Assembly (NCBI GenBank): GCA_934045075.1
Contig: OW203722.1
Span: forward strand, 17,949,486-18,013,485
Direction of reading: 5' to 3'
DNA from: Yponomeuta sedellus
Lineage: Eukaryota; Arthropoda; Insecta; Lepidoptera; Yponomeutidae
Length of the DNA: 64,000 nucleotides
Every line of letters starts with the position of its first letter. Positions within the stretch are counted from its first letter, which is position 1. A program made the translations under genes and the position numbers. Positions 53,666-64,000 of this stretch are shown one piece after another. Under the pieces are notes generated by a model. That model did no database searches. It had not been told where the DNA came from and saw only the letters and a program-made list of their open reading frames with translations.

Positions 53666-54127
53666 CCCTTTTACTTATATAAATAATGATATAAAGGTAT
53701 AAGCAGCCATATCCATGGATATTCGAAGTATAGGTGGCTACTGAAAGGAGTGAGATATAGGTATATTGATTAAATAAAAAATGTTTGTCAAAACCTTTAG
53801 CAAAGAGGCATGAGTTTGTGTATGTATAATTTCCATAGATGGCCATCACCTGGCCTGTCCAGAGAATTTGAGATTTTCTCTTACTATTTGTGGTTTGGAT
53901 GTATGATACTGAATAACGGTGGCTCCTACAACACATGCTGAGTCGGGAACCATTTTAGGGGCTCAATACTTTAAACAAAACATAGGTTATTATTATTATT
54001 CTGTTGCAAATCCGTATTTATTTAATCCATGTTTATATTTGTATGCCTTCTTTTATTTAATTTTAAAATGTCTTTTCGCCCACTTTTTTTCAACTATTTG
54101 TTTATAATGTAGTGTAAATTTTGTGTA

Positions 54128-54216
<89 letters not shown>
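54128..54216. repeat. (AT)n microsatellite
   Basis: More than 35 AT dinucleotides with one GT interruption. A (CT)n tract follows at 54287-54306. Confidence 0.9.
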
Positions 54217-54218
<2 letters not shown>

Positions 54219-54562
54219 CTTGTTGTGTTTTGTAAATTTGTTACTGTTTTGTTATGTTTTTAGTATTGTGCCGTTAAATAAATTATTTCTCTCTCTCTCT
54301 CTCTCTAATTGGTTTTGAATTTTTATGTTTTCAAAATCTTGTTGTGTTATACTTGTAAGTACGGTGCATTCGACGGGAAGTCAACTTTTACTTTATTACA
54401 AAGTCACCCCTAACGTAACTGATTAGAATGCACTAAAGCAGCGGCCTACATTTTACATTGTACATGTAAAAAGAACGCAACGGAACGTGCCGTGGTATCA
54501 GAAGCTTAGTGGGAAAGTCCGTCCGTACATTTTAATTGAATAGATATAGTAAACCGTGATAA

Positions 54563-55593
54563 GTGCCCGTGAAATGTACTGTGCAAAGTTTGAACGATGA
54601 TTTGAATCTCGTATCAGTCTGGTCCAAAAATAACTCCTTGGTGTTGAATCCCGCAAAATCTAAATTTATGATATTAGGTACAAAGTCCCAAGTCGATAAA
54701 GTGTTGAACCTTAATCCTGTCATAGAAATTACCGGTATACAGATAGAAAGAGTACAAAAAGCTAGAAATCTAGGGGTGACGTTTGACAGTGATTTGCGTT
54801 TCGAACAGCATTTGGCTGAGGTAGTGCAAAACTGTTTTTATAGACTTAAAGTTCTGTACAAAATTCGCTCTTTCCTAATTGTAGAAATGAGAATCAAGCT
54901 GTGTGAATTACTGATCTTATCGAAACTTAATTATTGTCTTACCGTGTTTGGACCCTGTTTGTACGAGAGATCTCATCGTCTTTTACAGCGAATTCAAAAT
55001 GCAACAGCTCGTTTCTGTTTTAATATTCCTCCACGAACACACATCACTCCATTTCTTAACAATGCGAAATTATTAAAAATAAAGAATAGATTTAAAAACC
55101 CATTTAGAGGCTAAAAATTTCACCCATGCCGGGATTCGAACCCGCAACCTCTGGCTATCCGTACCAGCGCTCTACCAATTGAGCCAATGGGCGACTCACG
55201 GCATCAGTGAAATTTGGAACCTCTTTACAATATTCTCTGTATTACGTACAGAGAGCACGGGTTAGTGCATTAAAAATAAAAAATAGTGTAATAAAGTATA
55301 GATTAAAGTTGCAAATGGCAAGTTTACTGTTCGGAATCATCCACTCAGGTAAACCAGAATATCTTTACTAGAAACTATCTTGGCGCCAAAGACCCACTCG
55401 TCGGGCATATTGTGCTGTTTTGTCTGTACCAAGACATGCTACTGCTGCTTTCAGGGGAAGCTTCCAATATCAGACAACAAAATGTTGGAATAATATTCCA
55501 CCCCCAATTCGCATGCTGAAATCACTATCTGCGTTTAAGGAAAGGTATAAGTTGGTGTTGCTGGAGGATCAGTTGCTTATGGCAAAATAATTA
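54563..55593 (+). pseudogene. CR1/jockey-type LINE reverse transcriptase C-terminus, split by a retroposon
   Basis: The first part encodes the segment after the YADD box: SLNDDLNLVSVW, then NSLVLNPAKSKFMILG, FDSDLRFEQHL and SKLNYCLTVFGPCL. A family C insertion (55079-55304) splits the frame after LLKIKNR. The second part resumes LKLQMASLLFGIIHSGKPEY, reaches a stop, then gives WNNIPPPIRMLKSLSAFKER before the end. The YADD motif and everything upstream are missing, so it is 5'-truncated as well as interrupted. Confidence 0.82.
55079..55304 (-). mobile_element. Family C insertion in a LINE, two outward 3' ends, 14-bp TSD
   Basis: ATAAAGAATAGATT (55079-55092) and ATAAAGTATAGATT (55291-55304) differ at one base. 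The main body is a minus-strand monomer with complete tRNA-like module and 5' leader (to GTATTACGTACAGAG). Joined to it is a short direct piece of the long 3' end (GCACGGGTTAGTGCATTAAA..ATAGTGTA). Confidence 0.87.
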
Positions 55594-55632
55594 AAATTAC
55601 AAATTTACTTTTAAGTATGATATCTTTCAGCA

Positions 55633-55765
55633 ATCATTCCGATTTAAGGTTGCCTGGAAGAAATTGCTATCAGCAATAAGGCCGCCAAATGTACCTCTTC
55701 TTTTGTAACTGTTGTCTCTGTAATTATTTTCTGGTGTGTACAATAAAGAATATTCTTATCTTATC
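55633..55765 (+). mobile_element. LINE 3' UTR (AAGGCCGCC type)
   Basis: AAGGTTGCCTGGAAGAAATT, AAGGCCGCCAAATGTACCTC and GGTGTGTACAATAAAGAATA. Near-identical to 43255-43385, and it may be the tail of the LINE just upstream. Confidence 0.8.
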
Positions 55766-57298
55766 TTTCTAACTTACTTGCTGCTCAGTTTTATGAGCTG
55801 TTCTGTACTGTAGCTTATTTACTGTTCTACGCTGTTTGGCTTATCGCTTTAATCATGAGGGCCTTGGATCCTACTTGCTTCTCTGTTTTGTGTTAGTGTA
55901 TGAACGTGACAGTCACACGGTAAACGCATATTTGGGCATTTCATGGCTTTATTTATTTTATTATTGGTGTATATCTATGTATCTTTGTGTATATTAATGT
56001 ATTGTTATATATAATATAATAAATATATATATTTTTTAATTTAAATTATTCATCTTTCATGTACCGTATTGGGTTATATAATTATTTTGTGAAATTATTT
56101 GTTTACATTTATTCGTTTTCTATTGTATATTAAAATTATTTTATTATTTACTTATTTGTAGGTTTATGATAACTTAGATCATAGGTATTTGTTAATGCTT
56201 GTTATTTGTTAGGTACCAGCAGAATACCAGCGTTACAGAAAGTTGTCTTTCTGTAACACATGCTGAGCTGGGTCCTTTTCACAAACGCAGTACATTGGCA
56301 CGGTATTTATATGACTGGTTTTGTTATTGCTTTACATACATTGTTCTTTTATTTTGTGCAAAATTTATGATCGTGTAGTTTCTTAGCCTTAAGTATCATT
56401 GTACTGTGTTAAATTAATTTGTGAATAAAACGATTTCTATTCTATTCTACATTGACATTTAGCAAACAGAATGTAAATTCTTTACGTTGAAATAAATTGA
56501 TTTGAATTTTGAATTTGAATTTTTGCACTTAAGTAAAGGGCGATGCACTGTCGTTTGTAAAAGTGTTGAGAAAGCCCATCAAGAGTCAGCGTGTCAGTTG
56601 CCACGCCTCGAGGACAACCAAAACTCACTGACCAAAACTGCATACTGTAGCAAGCCCGTCTTAAAGGGTTACTTACACAACGGCTTCATGTCCACTTAAG
56701 CTCCAAACCAGTTTACTGACTATAAAGTCATTGTCAGATCACAAACAGCTAAACACTGACAACATGATCCCTAAACCAGTTTAAGTCGTTTCAACGAAGG
56801 AATGTGGTGCAATTGACCCTTTCAGATGACACCGAGGATAAACAACGACTTTTTTGTCAAACTCAAAAATGTTTTTTGTGGGATGTAAGTGTTTTTTTCT
56901 TTTTTATTCATATTCATTTATTAGCGATCATAATGGTCTAATACAATGATGTTACACATGTTTTAAGTCTCACATTGTGGGCCCTGGTCAAGGCATTGCT
57001 AAGATAAACTTATTTATATAGCTTAAGATAACATAACATTTTATTCGGACAAACAAAATTTACGTAAAGTACTGAACATTACTTATGCATTTGATATTTT
57101 ATATCAGTCCAATATTTAAAATTATGCTAATACAATACAAGAAAAGAAAAAATCTTAACGTAAACTGACCTATAAAACACGGCCCCCAGATCATTGCTGT
57201 CTCGTCACGTTACCTCTTTGGATAAAGAGATTTACCTAAAGAATATTCTATATAGAGTAGAAGTCAGCGCGTAGTATGACGTAGTAGAGTGTAGTAGA
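55766..57298. other. LINE-tail-like fragments, no gene
   Basis: TTCTATTCTATTCTACATTGAC and a tail-like GTTGAAATAAATTGATTTG (56432-56515) look like a LINE 3' end. The rest is AT-rich. Confidence 0.35.
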
Positions 57299-59149
57299 TT
57301 AGGGCGACACGAGCAGAGTGTTTTTTCCAGCGGCCACAAGGACGGAACGTGGAACGTCGAGGGTGCAGAAAAGACGGGACGAGTTGTACAGAAATCTCAC
57401 CCTCGCCCCGTCTTTGCTGTGTGGGCTTCGTCCCGTCTCCTCAGTACAATTTGTATCAAAAGTCTTATGCGCGTCCTTGATGCGATCAATTTGTATGAAA
57501 AACTGGGAATTATAAGCTTTTACGTATTGGAAATGGTAAAAGGCGGACTGCCCCATTTCATTAAAGCACGTTTAGTACCATTTAACTAAATTTTACTTCT
57601 TGTAAAAGTCAATATATGTAAATGGGTAGCTACACTATTCTTCTCCATCTTTATCTGATATTAGTGCAGTTCCGTTTACGTTAAATTTGGTCACACATAT
57701 GTAGAGATTATTTCATACATAGAATAATGAATAAATAACATAATAACTTCCACACACTGACTTGTCCTGGTCCCAAACTAGAATATCCTGTGTTATGGTG
57801 ACCTGGCATGGACATCACCTCAGAACACAAAAATAAGGAGAAGTGCCTTGTGGGCGTGGCACTGTCGCCCAAAGTTAGCCCATTTGGGCTAACCTCTGCG
57901 AAACCTTAAAATATGGCCGTCAATCGCTTCGCGCCAGCCGTCGTAGTAACATCTGAGAAAAATGCCTAATTACGCAGTGATTACCTGCAGAAATCGCTGT
58001 GATACATGCTATTCAAAAACAGGGGAGTGTCTTTTCACCGGTAAACCTATTTTACTCATTATATTCGTCTTATAAACTACGAAAAATCATAATTATAATA
58101 ATTTTATGTGCAATGTGCATTACATTACTAAGAACATAAAAGGGACGTATTTATTACATTGTAGTTACTCCACTGCTGTTTCTATATAGGATTTTCGTGG
58201 AGGTTTGCTAACTAGGAAAAGCCAGCCCGCAGTGAACCGTCACGCAAAACTGATCATTGTTCAATGCGATGTTTCGAGGTACGGCCGCATGTATTTGCCG
58301 CGAAATGTCAAATTGATGAAGAGACATAGTGATGGGGTAGTACCTTTCTTTTCAGACTGATTAAGTATCGATATTATTGAGGCATTTATAATCGTTCGTC
58401 CAAACTTCCAAAATTACTAGAACCAAATATGGTAAGACTAGGTATCTAGTCTTATCGTCGACTATTGCCCGCGACTCTATCTGCGTAGACTTCAGCTTGC
58501 GTCGCTAAGTAAGGTTTTACTTTAGTAGAAGGATTTTGTCTTATTAAAAACAGGCCTAGCTTCGATCATGTATTTCAAAAAGTTTTTAATAAAGATAAAG
58601 AAAAATACGAAAGAAAAATGGATCAAAATACAGAGGGTATAACTGATTTCCTCTCAAATAAAGTACCATTTGCTCCATCTATTTTACAGAGAAGTGTTTC
58701 CAGATGCTAAAGTGGGGGAAAAAATATTTCCGTGGACAGTTCCTACTTTGAAAATACCAGTAATAACGAGTTCCATAAAGGTTGAGGTACCAGTATATTT
58801 AAAATCACGATAAAATTTTACATGGTTTAGAATATTCAATTATCACTTTATTCTAATCTTCATTTCATATGGACGACGCATAACTCTCCAAAAGAGTTTC
58901 TAAAGAAACAAATCAGGTGATGTGGTTGTGGTACTAAATCATAGTCTTATATATTTAATTTTTTATGAGCGTTATGTTATAAATGAAATTCGATTGTGTA
59001 ATGAAAAACAAGTGAAATAAAGCATTTTCAGTATTTTAATAATTTATTTACCATTATAGATCCGACAAGTTCTCGAATGGAGACCACAATATGGTATGTC
59101 GGTACTTGCTTATATGTCATATCGGCAAGTGCAGCGTCGGACGACAAGA
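57299..59149. other. No supported gene
   Basis: An 11-bp inverted repeat AGACGGGACGA/TCGTCCCGTCT (57372-57382, 57428-57438) lies in a short GC-rich island of even composition (57300-57450). A short AAGTTAGCCC..GGGCTAACC hairpin is at about 57871-57893. Nothing else is recognised. Confidence 0.3.
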
Positions 59150-59275
59150 TGGAGAGAAGGTCTCATCCTAGTCCAAGGAAGACGCTGGAAGTAAGCCGCT
59201 TTCAACTGGTCTTTTTGGAAATCCATGGAGGAGGCCTATGTCCAGCAGTGGATATCTTGTGGCTGAATGATGACG
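59150..59275 (+). pseudogene. RTE-type LINE tail
   Basis: GGTCTCATCCTAGTCCAAGG.. in one frame and GAGGAGGCCTATGTCCAGCA (EEAYVQQW) followed by ATATCTTGTGGCTGA give the end of an RTE ORF. Confidence 0.7.
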
Positions 59276-60562
59276 ATAATGAAAATATTCTCTTTAGGAT
59301 TTCAGTCAGATGCTGATTTTATTTTTTAATCTATTATATATGTTTCGAAAGTTTCATTAAAATTTTTTTTGACAAGCTTACAAAAGTTCTTCCTATTTAC
59401 TGTATTTTTAATTAGGAAGTTACTTTATTTACAGGCCCATGATACATTTCAATCACAGCCATAAACATATTCTTTACTTAATCCTTATAATCCAAGCGTG
59501 GCTACTGATTTCCAATATATCGCTGTTACTCAGACAAGTGGCAATTTCTTCAGAAAAATGGTTGTTTTTCGAGTTTATACATGTGTTTATTCTATTATTT
59601 ATATAGCTGGGTGAATTATTTTCAGAGAATGAGAAAGTAATTGCTATTGTATTCTTAAAAAGTCAGCACTTCATTCTTTCACCCAACAAAAACTGCTGTT
59701 AATTTACAGAGTCCTAACAGAGTTACCAATATTTAAAGCCAATTTGTAAATGGTAATGTAAGTGCATTTCACGTTACATTGGGATTCATATACTAAATAA
59801 AATACAAAAAAATATCCAAAATCCAGGTAAAAATGCGTCCCTGACCGTGGACATGCTCTTCACACAAATATTAGTTTTTTCCATTACCAGGATTTAAACC
59901 CAGAAGACCTAGATTTCCGGACAGAGTCACTACCAAGTATGCTTCAGTGGTGTTCTGTCCAACAAATTTAAGGGGTCATCATCATTATCAAAATAATCAA
60001 ATTCTATATCAGTAGAAAGCCAAGTTTGCGTCTTTATCATATACTGAAGCCACAAATACTGTCAAAAAGACACGTATTTAATAAATATTTACATTTCACA
60101 GGACAGTAAATTAAAATAGGATTATTTGTTTTAATAATATTGTTTTTGTAAATTTAACATGCTCTGTTTTTTGTATCATCCCAACACGAAGTATACTGTT
60201 AATAAATGAATAACCTCTCATCGGATAATTTTATCGATACATGTATTATTTGATACAAGTGTTCCATCTCTAAGGAGTTCACCGACGCTGTTGTTTACGT
60301 GTACGAGTGTATTCGTACAATTGTTTTTCATAGTGTGCGAACCAATTAAAAGATTAGAACGCTAGTAAATGACTGGACAGACGTGTGCGTGAACCTTATA
60401 TTTACAATATTGTGCATGTAATGAAAACGCACACATATTCTAAAGTGGCGACAGCGGTACCGGACTTATTTCGCGGCTAGGGCATATCTCCTTCTTTCTA
60501 TGATCTGAGGACATCACAAACATTAAAACACACCCAAATTGAGGCCATTCGCACAAAGGCGG
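59276..60562. other. No recognisable feature
   Basis: AT-rich. A weak tRNA-like B box (AGGATTTAAACCC, 59889) stands alone. Confidence 0.3.
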
Positions 60563-60640
60563 CCCCCAGTGGGTATCGAACACACGACCTCTGGCAAGGT
60601 AATTATACGTGACATTGCTGGACCAACGCGCCAAATATCA
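60563..60640 (-). mobile_element. tRNA-like SINE head
   Basis: Minus strand GGCGCGTTGGTCCAGCAATG (A box) and GGTCGTGTGTTCGATACCC (B box), with no known body attached. Confidence 0.45.
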
Positions 60641-61949
60641 GCACTTAGTGAAACCTCTGCCTGGTGGCCACGATCGCTCTAGCGAGAGCGTATCAAAGAA
60701 GAATGCGCCATTTAGGACGCCTAATTACGCGCACTAAATCCTGAGCCATTTCACTCGTATAACGGTCACTCCATACTCAATTGACTGTTAGACTACCAAT
60801 AGTTCGAAATCCAAAATCATTCAGTATTTGGTGCGCGTTAAATAGGGACAGTTTTTCACACTGACGATTAGAACCAACCAGTTTTGGTTGTGTGGAGATT
60901 TTTCCCCTTTCAAATTTTCTGTCTCAATGTCCTGCGAACTGGGACGTATGTCTGCTGCCGATGCTACGTTTTATGTCTGAACAAATCACCATGCATCAAA
61001 AAGTGACACAACGCATAAACAACAAATAAAACCTGCACCGGCCGGTGGTATCAGTCGCCGCCGCAAGGCCGTCGTCCGATCTCGAATGTCGCTTTCATTG
61101 GAAAGTCTCAGCTAGGCCGGAACTGGTCGCGTGTTGTGGTCGTAACTCTCTGCGGTCAGATGCATCGCAGTGGCTGCACTGTTTGTTTATTGCACTCGCA
61201 CACTGATACGTGTTCTTTATGTTGACGCTGGAAGGTTTATTGTTGACAGAACTGTATAATACAGAACTGTATCTTGGTGCTAACCGTTATCCAGTTATCA
61301 TGGGTAGTGTGATTATTTTAGCTGTTTTAGACTCTATTTCAAGGTGATACAGCAATACCTGGTTAAGGGTTTAAAGCGGTTTAGAATTTTTCTTGACTCC
61401 TCTTGTCAACAAAGATAACAATTGAAACATGAGTCCTACTCTTGCTGCGAATAAAGTTCCAAGAAAAAATCTTATCTCTCTGACTAACAACAGTTCTAGT
61501 ACCATTTTGCACAATATGTAAGAATTTTACTGCCAAAACATTTTTTCATAATTAGCTCCAACAAAAAAGTGTCTGTCATAAAGGTTTGACCTATAAACGA
61601 GTTTACCGTGCGACGCCCACTCGTATGTTGTTTAAGCACTGTGCATCCTAACTACACCTGCGGTCTTAATGCGCTGTTACGAGATAAATGCGTCTTAAGC
61701 ACGGTCCATCTCCGCTCCACTTCCTAATGAATAGACGCGATGGAGGAAAAACTAGGGCGGCGATAATCCGCGAGTCACGATCGCTGCCGATAGAGACGTA
61801 ACTGGGCTCCAGCAAGTGCGTAATGCGGGGTTTTACTGTGCTATTTTGTAGACGAGATAATTAGGGTAGTGAATCGTTTGGACAGCAAAACAATTGCGAA
61901 AGAAGTACAGGTCAGAGCGAAATGGGAAAAGGGCTCCTGATGGCATATA
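60641..61949. other. No gene; CpG-richer patch
   Basis: About 61030-61210 is richer in CG dinucleotides than its surroundings (CACCGGCCGGTGGTATCAGT, GTCGCCGCCGCAAGGCCGTC). It could be a host promoter or first exon, but no reading frame or splice context supports it. Confidence 0.3.
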
Positions 61950-61950
61950 G

Positions 61951-62010
61951 ATAGATAGAAAGATAGAGAACACTTTATTGCACAAACAGAAAAATATTAC
62001 AACCATGATT
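61951..62010 (-). mobile_element. LINE 3' tail remnant
   Basis: ATAGATAGATAGAAAGATAG then AGAACACTTTATTGCACAAA is the reverse of a common moth LINE end (..TTGTGCAATAAAGTGTTCT plus a tetranucleotide tail). Confidence 0.55.
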
Positions 62011-63928
62011 CTTAAATCTAAGTAACGTTATACTTATATATATATTTGGAGTAGAACTGCGGTCCGAGCTTTTAAAGTGAGGCAACAAAAAGGTAGTTTC
62101 ATATGCGAATGTTTGCGTGTCTACGAAGGTCACTTACTACAATTCTATTAATTATACAGCCATTGTGTAAATGTTCGCTTTTCAGCAGATTTTTTCTCGA
62201 CATCCTCTGTTTTTGGGTAGCATATCTATACCTCGAAAGAAATATTTAGAGACCCCGCCACGTTCATAGTAATTTAGTAATATCTCTTGAAGGATTATAA
62301 TTGTATTTACACTACTTTGTATTTAATGTTAAAACAGTATTCTTTATAAACGCTGGGCATCACAATATGCAGCGCTCGAAAGTGTCTTTAAGCGTTTTAA
62401 TGGTTGTTGACAATACCGCTAAAATCTGCGTAAAGTTTGAATGGTTAGTTTGTACGTACTTGTGATTAGGTACCTACAAAAGAGCTCCTTGTAAAAGCAA
62501 CAGCTAAGCGACTATAAAAACGTCCAGCACTCAAGACGCATGGGTAGCAATTTTATTCAGCAGACCGTTTAAACTTTCAACTTGAGTGGCGTCTATAAAT
62601 CCGGCTCGAGCTAAGCAATATCCCCACCCATAATTTCGCACCGTAAATTAATAATTGCAGAAAAGAAACGTTAAGGCGCGCACTAATTGTAAATATTAAA
62701 AGAAGGAAATTGCGCTGTAAAAGTGCAAGGAGTGAAAATATGCTCACAATATTAAACTATTAAGTCCTGTGTTCATCTCATTTCAAAGTTATAGCCCCTG
62801 TGAAGGCGGCAGCGCAAAATATTCGCTATTAGAAGATTAATATACCCATCATATCTTACGTCGCTCAACATAAGTTTATTTTAACAATAAGCCTCGTAGA
62901 TACCTAGATACAGAAACTTAACTTGAACATTGTAGTGTTACAACTTTTTCTACCAAACCTTTTGAGTATCTTTGAAGGGAAAAATTTCTATTTCTATCTA
63001 TTTTTTTTTTCTTTGGAGCATAATATCTCTTAATTTTGAACTCTTTGTTTTGAAATCTATGATTTCTCTTTACTATAAAACTCACTGTTATTTCCTACTC
63101 TGTATCCAGCAAGTGCATCTCTCCGACTTAGCTGGTTAAAAATGTTGATGTATTGACCGAATGTCAGCCTAACAAATTACGAGTCTTGCTCAACTCATTA
63201 ATAGGGACGTATAAAGTAAAAATACAGAGTGTGAGGGAGAGATTGTATAATAACTCAGAAAAAAATTACATGGTCTCATATGTATATCACGTCTCGCCCC
63301 CGAGTTACGCGTAGTCGATTCTTCAGTACTAAGTCAACCTTCTACAGTGAATATTTGGCGCCGGGAGTGTATCCCACTGAGCCAGGTCAAACTCCCTTAG
63401 CAATGGAACGGACGGAGTAATCTGAACTAAGATTAAGTCAAGAACTTACTCTGGAGGTATCTGCTGAGGTGCTGCATTATTTTGTGCCCGGGTCAGCTCG
63501 GGTTATGCATAACCGTTAACGTCTTGGTATTGATTTCTCCGGTTTGTTGGGAGACTATTCTAGTTGAGAGACGAATTTTAGGTAAAGATAATAAAAGTAA
63601 AGTTTATTAAACTAATCCAAACAAAATTTGTAGCCTAATAAATATGCCGTTCGTCGAGTAATGAATCAGTCTCTGTATTTTAAACATTTATTTGGTGTTA
63701 ACTATCTTGCTTCATTATTATGCAAACCGGTCAAGTGAGAGTCGGATTCGCGCACCAAGGGATCTGCACAAAGTAGGTACTTATATGTAATAAATTTACA
63801 TGTCAGAGAATTTTCTTTTTATGGTTTAATAACAAATGTATAGTTTTTAGTTATTTCTTATGTTTTTAGTATGCGACAATTGCCAAATTCTATAGTTCTA
63901 GGTCAACGGGACGGACCGTTCTTTTTCT
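62011..63928. other. No recognisable feature
   Basis: AT-rich host sequence without a supported gene or repeat. Confidence 0.35.
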
Positions 63929-64000
63929 TCAGGCTATACTAGTCCACTGCTGGACATAGCCCTCCCCTAACGAGCGCTATGATGCTAGACAAACTAGAAA
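63929..64000 (-). mobile_element. SINE-like repeat with RTE-type tail, cut by the window edge
   Basis: TTCTTCAGGCTATACTAGTC, CTGCTGGACATAGCCCTCCC and CTAACGAGCGC match the tail end of 46738-46957. Confidence 0.6.

Noticed and set aside
57299..57556. Overlapping frames in a GC-rich patch as a host exon
   Set aside because: Open on both strands because of composition. No splice-site pair or family likeness could be found.
60440..60634. 64-codon minus-strand frame
   Set aside because: Overlaps a tRNA-like SINE head and has no protein likeness.

Overview
The window is AT-rich animal DNA packed with retroposons. Its repeat families (a LINE tail carrying the GATAAGGCCGCC-like motif, RTE-type LINE tails, several tRNA-derived SINEs and a 5S-rRNA-derived SINE) point to a moth or butterfly genome. 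That is inference from repeat style; I recognise no host gene with confidence, and only one host-like exon candidate is offered (33174-33323).

The main object is an integrated Polinton/Maverick (adintovirus-like) element at 3746-17701, 13,956 bp long, bounded by a perfect 6-bp target duplication (TCCATA) and ~137-bp terminal inverted repeats that begin AGTAGGATG. The left arm (3883-6367) is non-coding and holds degenerate ~127-bp subterminal repeats. Plus-strand genes follow: a spliced gene (6368-7974), a protein-primed DNA polymerase B reduced to its two ends (8091-9153), and a small spliced gene (10101-10571). A convergent minus-strand block reads from the right end inward: packaging ATPase, DUF8207-like protein, fibre-like coiled-coil protein, retrovirus-type integrase with chromodomain, PLA2/membrane-active minor core protein, adenain-like protease, penton-like minor capsid protein, a 48-aa basic protein, major capsid protein, and a Cys-rich protein. 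All ten minus-strand frames are open, and four junctions are ATGA stop/start overlaps. The particle-building and integration genes therefore look intact while the replicase has lost its whole middle.

From 17.7 to 64 kb I see mostly nested transposable elements. One tRNA-derived retroposon family (3' flank ending CCTCTAAATAGGTTTTT) is notable. Several insertions have both ends formed by outward-facing 3' ends within one target duplication, two are 308/309-bp tandem multimers inserted as a unit, and one is only a 50-bp tail. A second family carries the 5S rRNA internal promoter region. Other contents are MITEs, RTE and CR1/jockey-like LINE fragments, (AT)n tracts, perfect palindromes and stretches with no recognisable feature.
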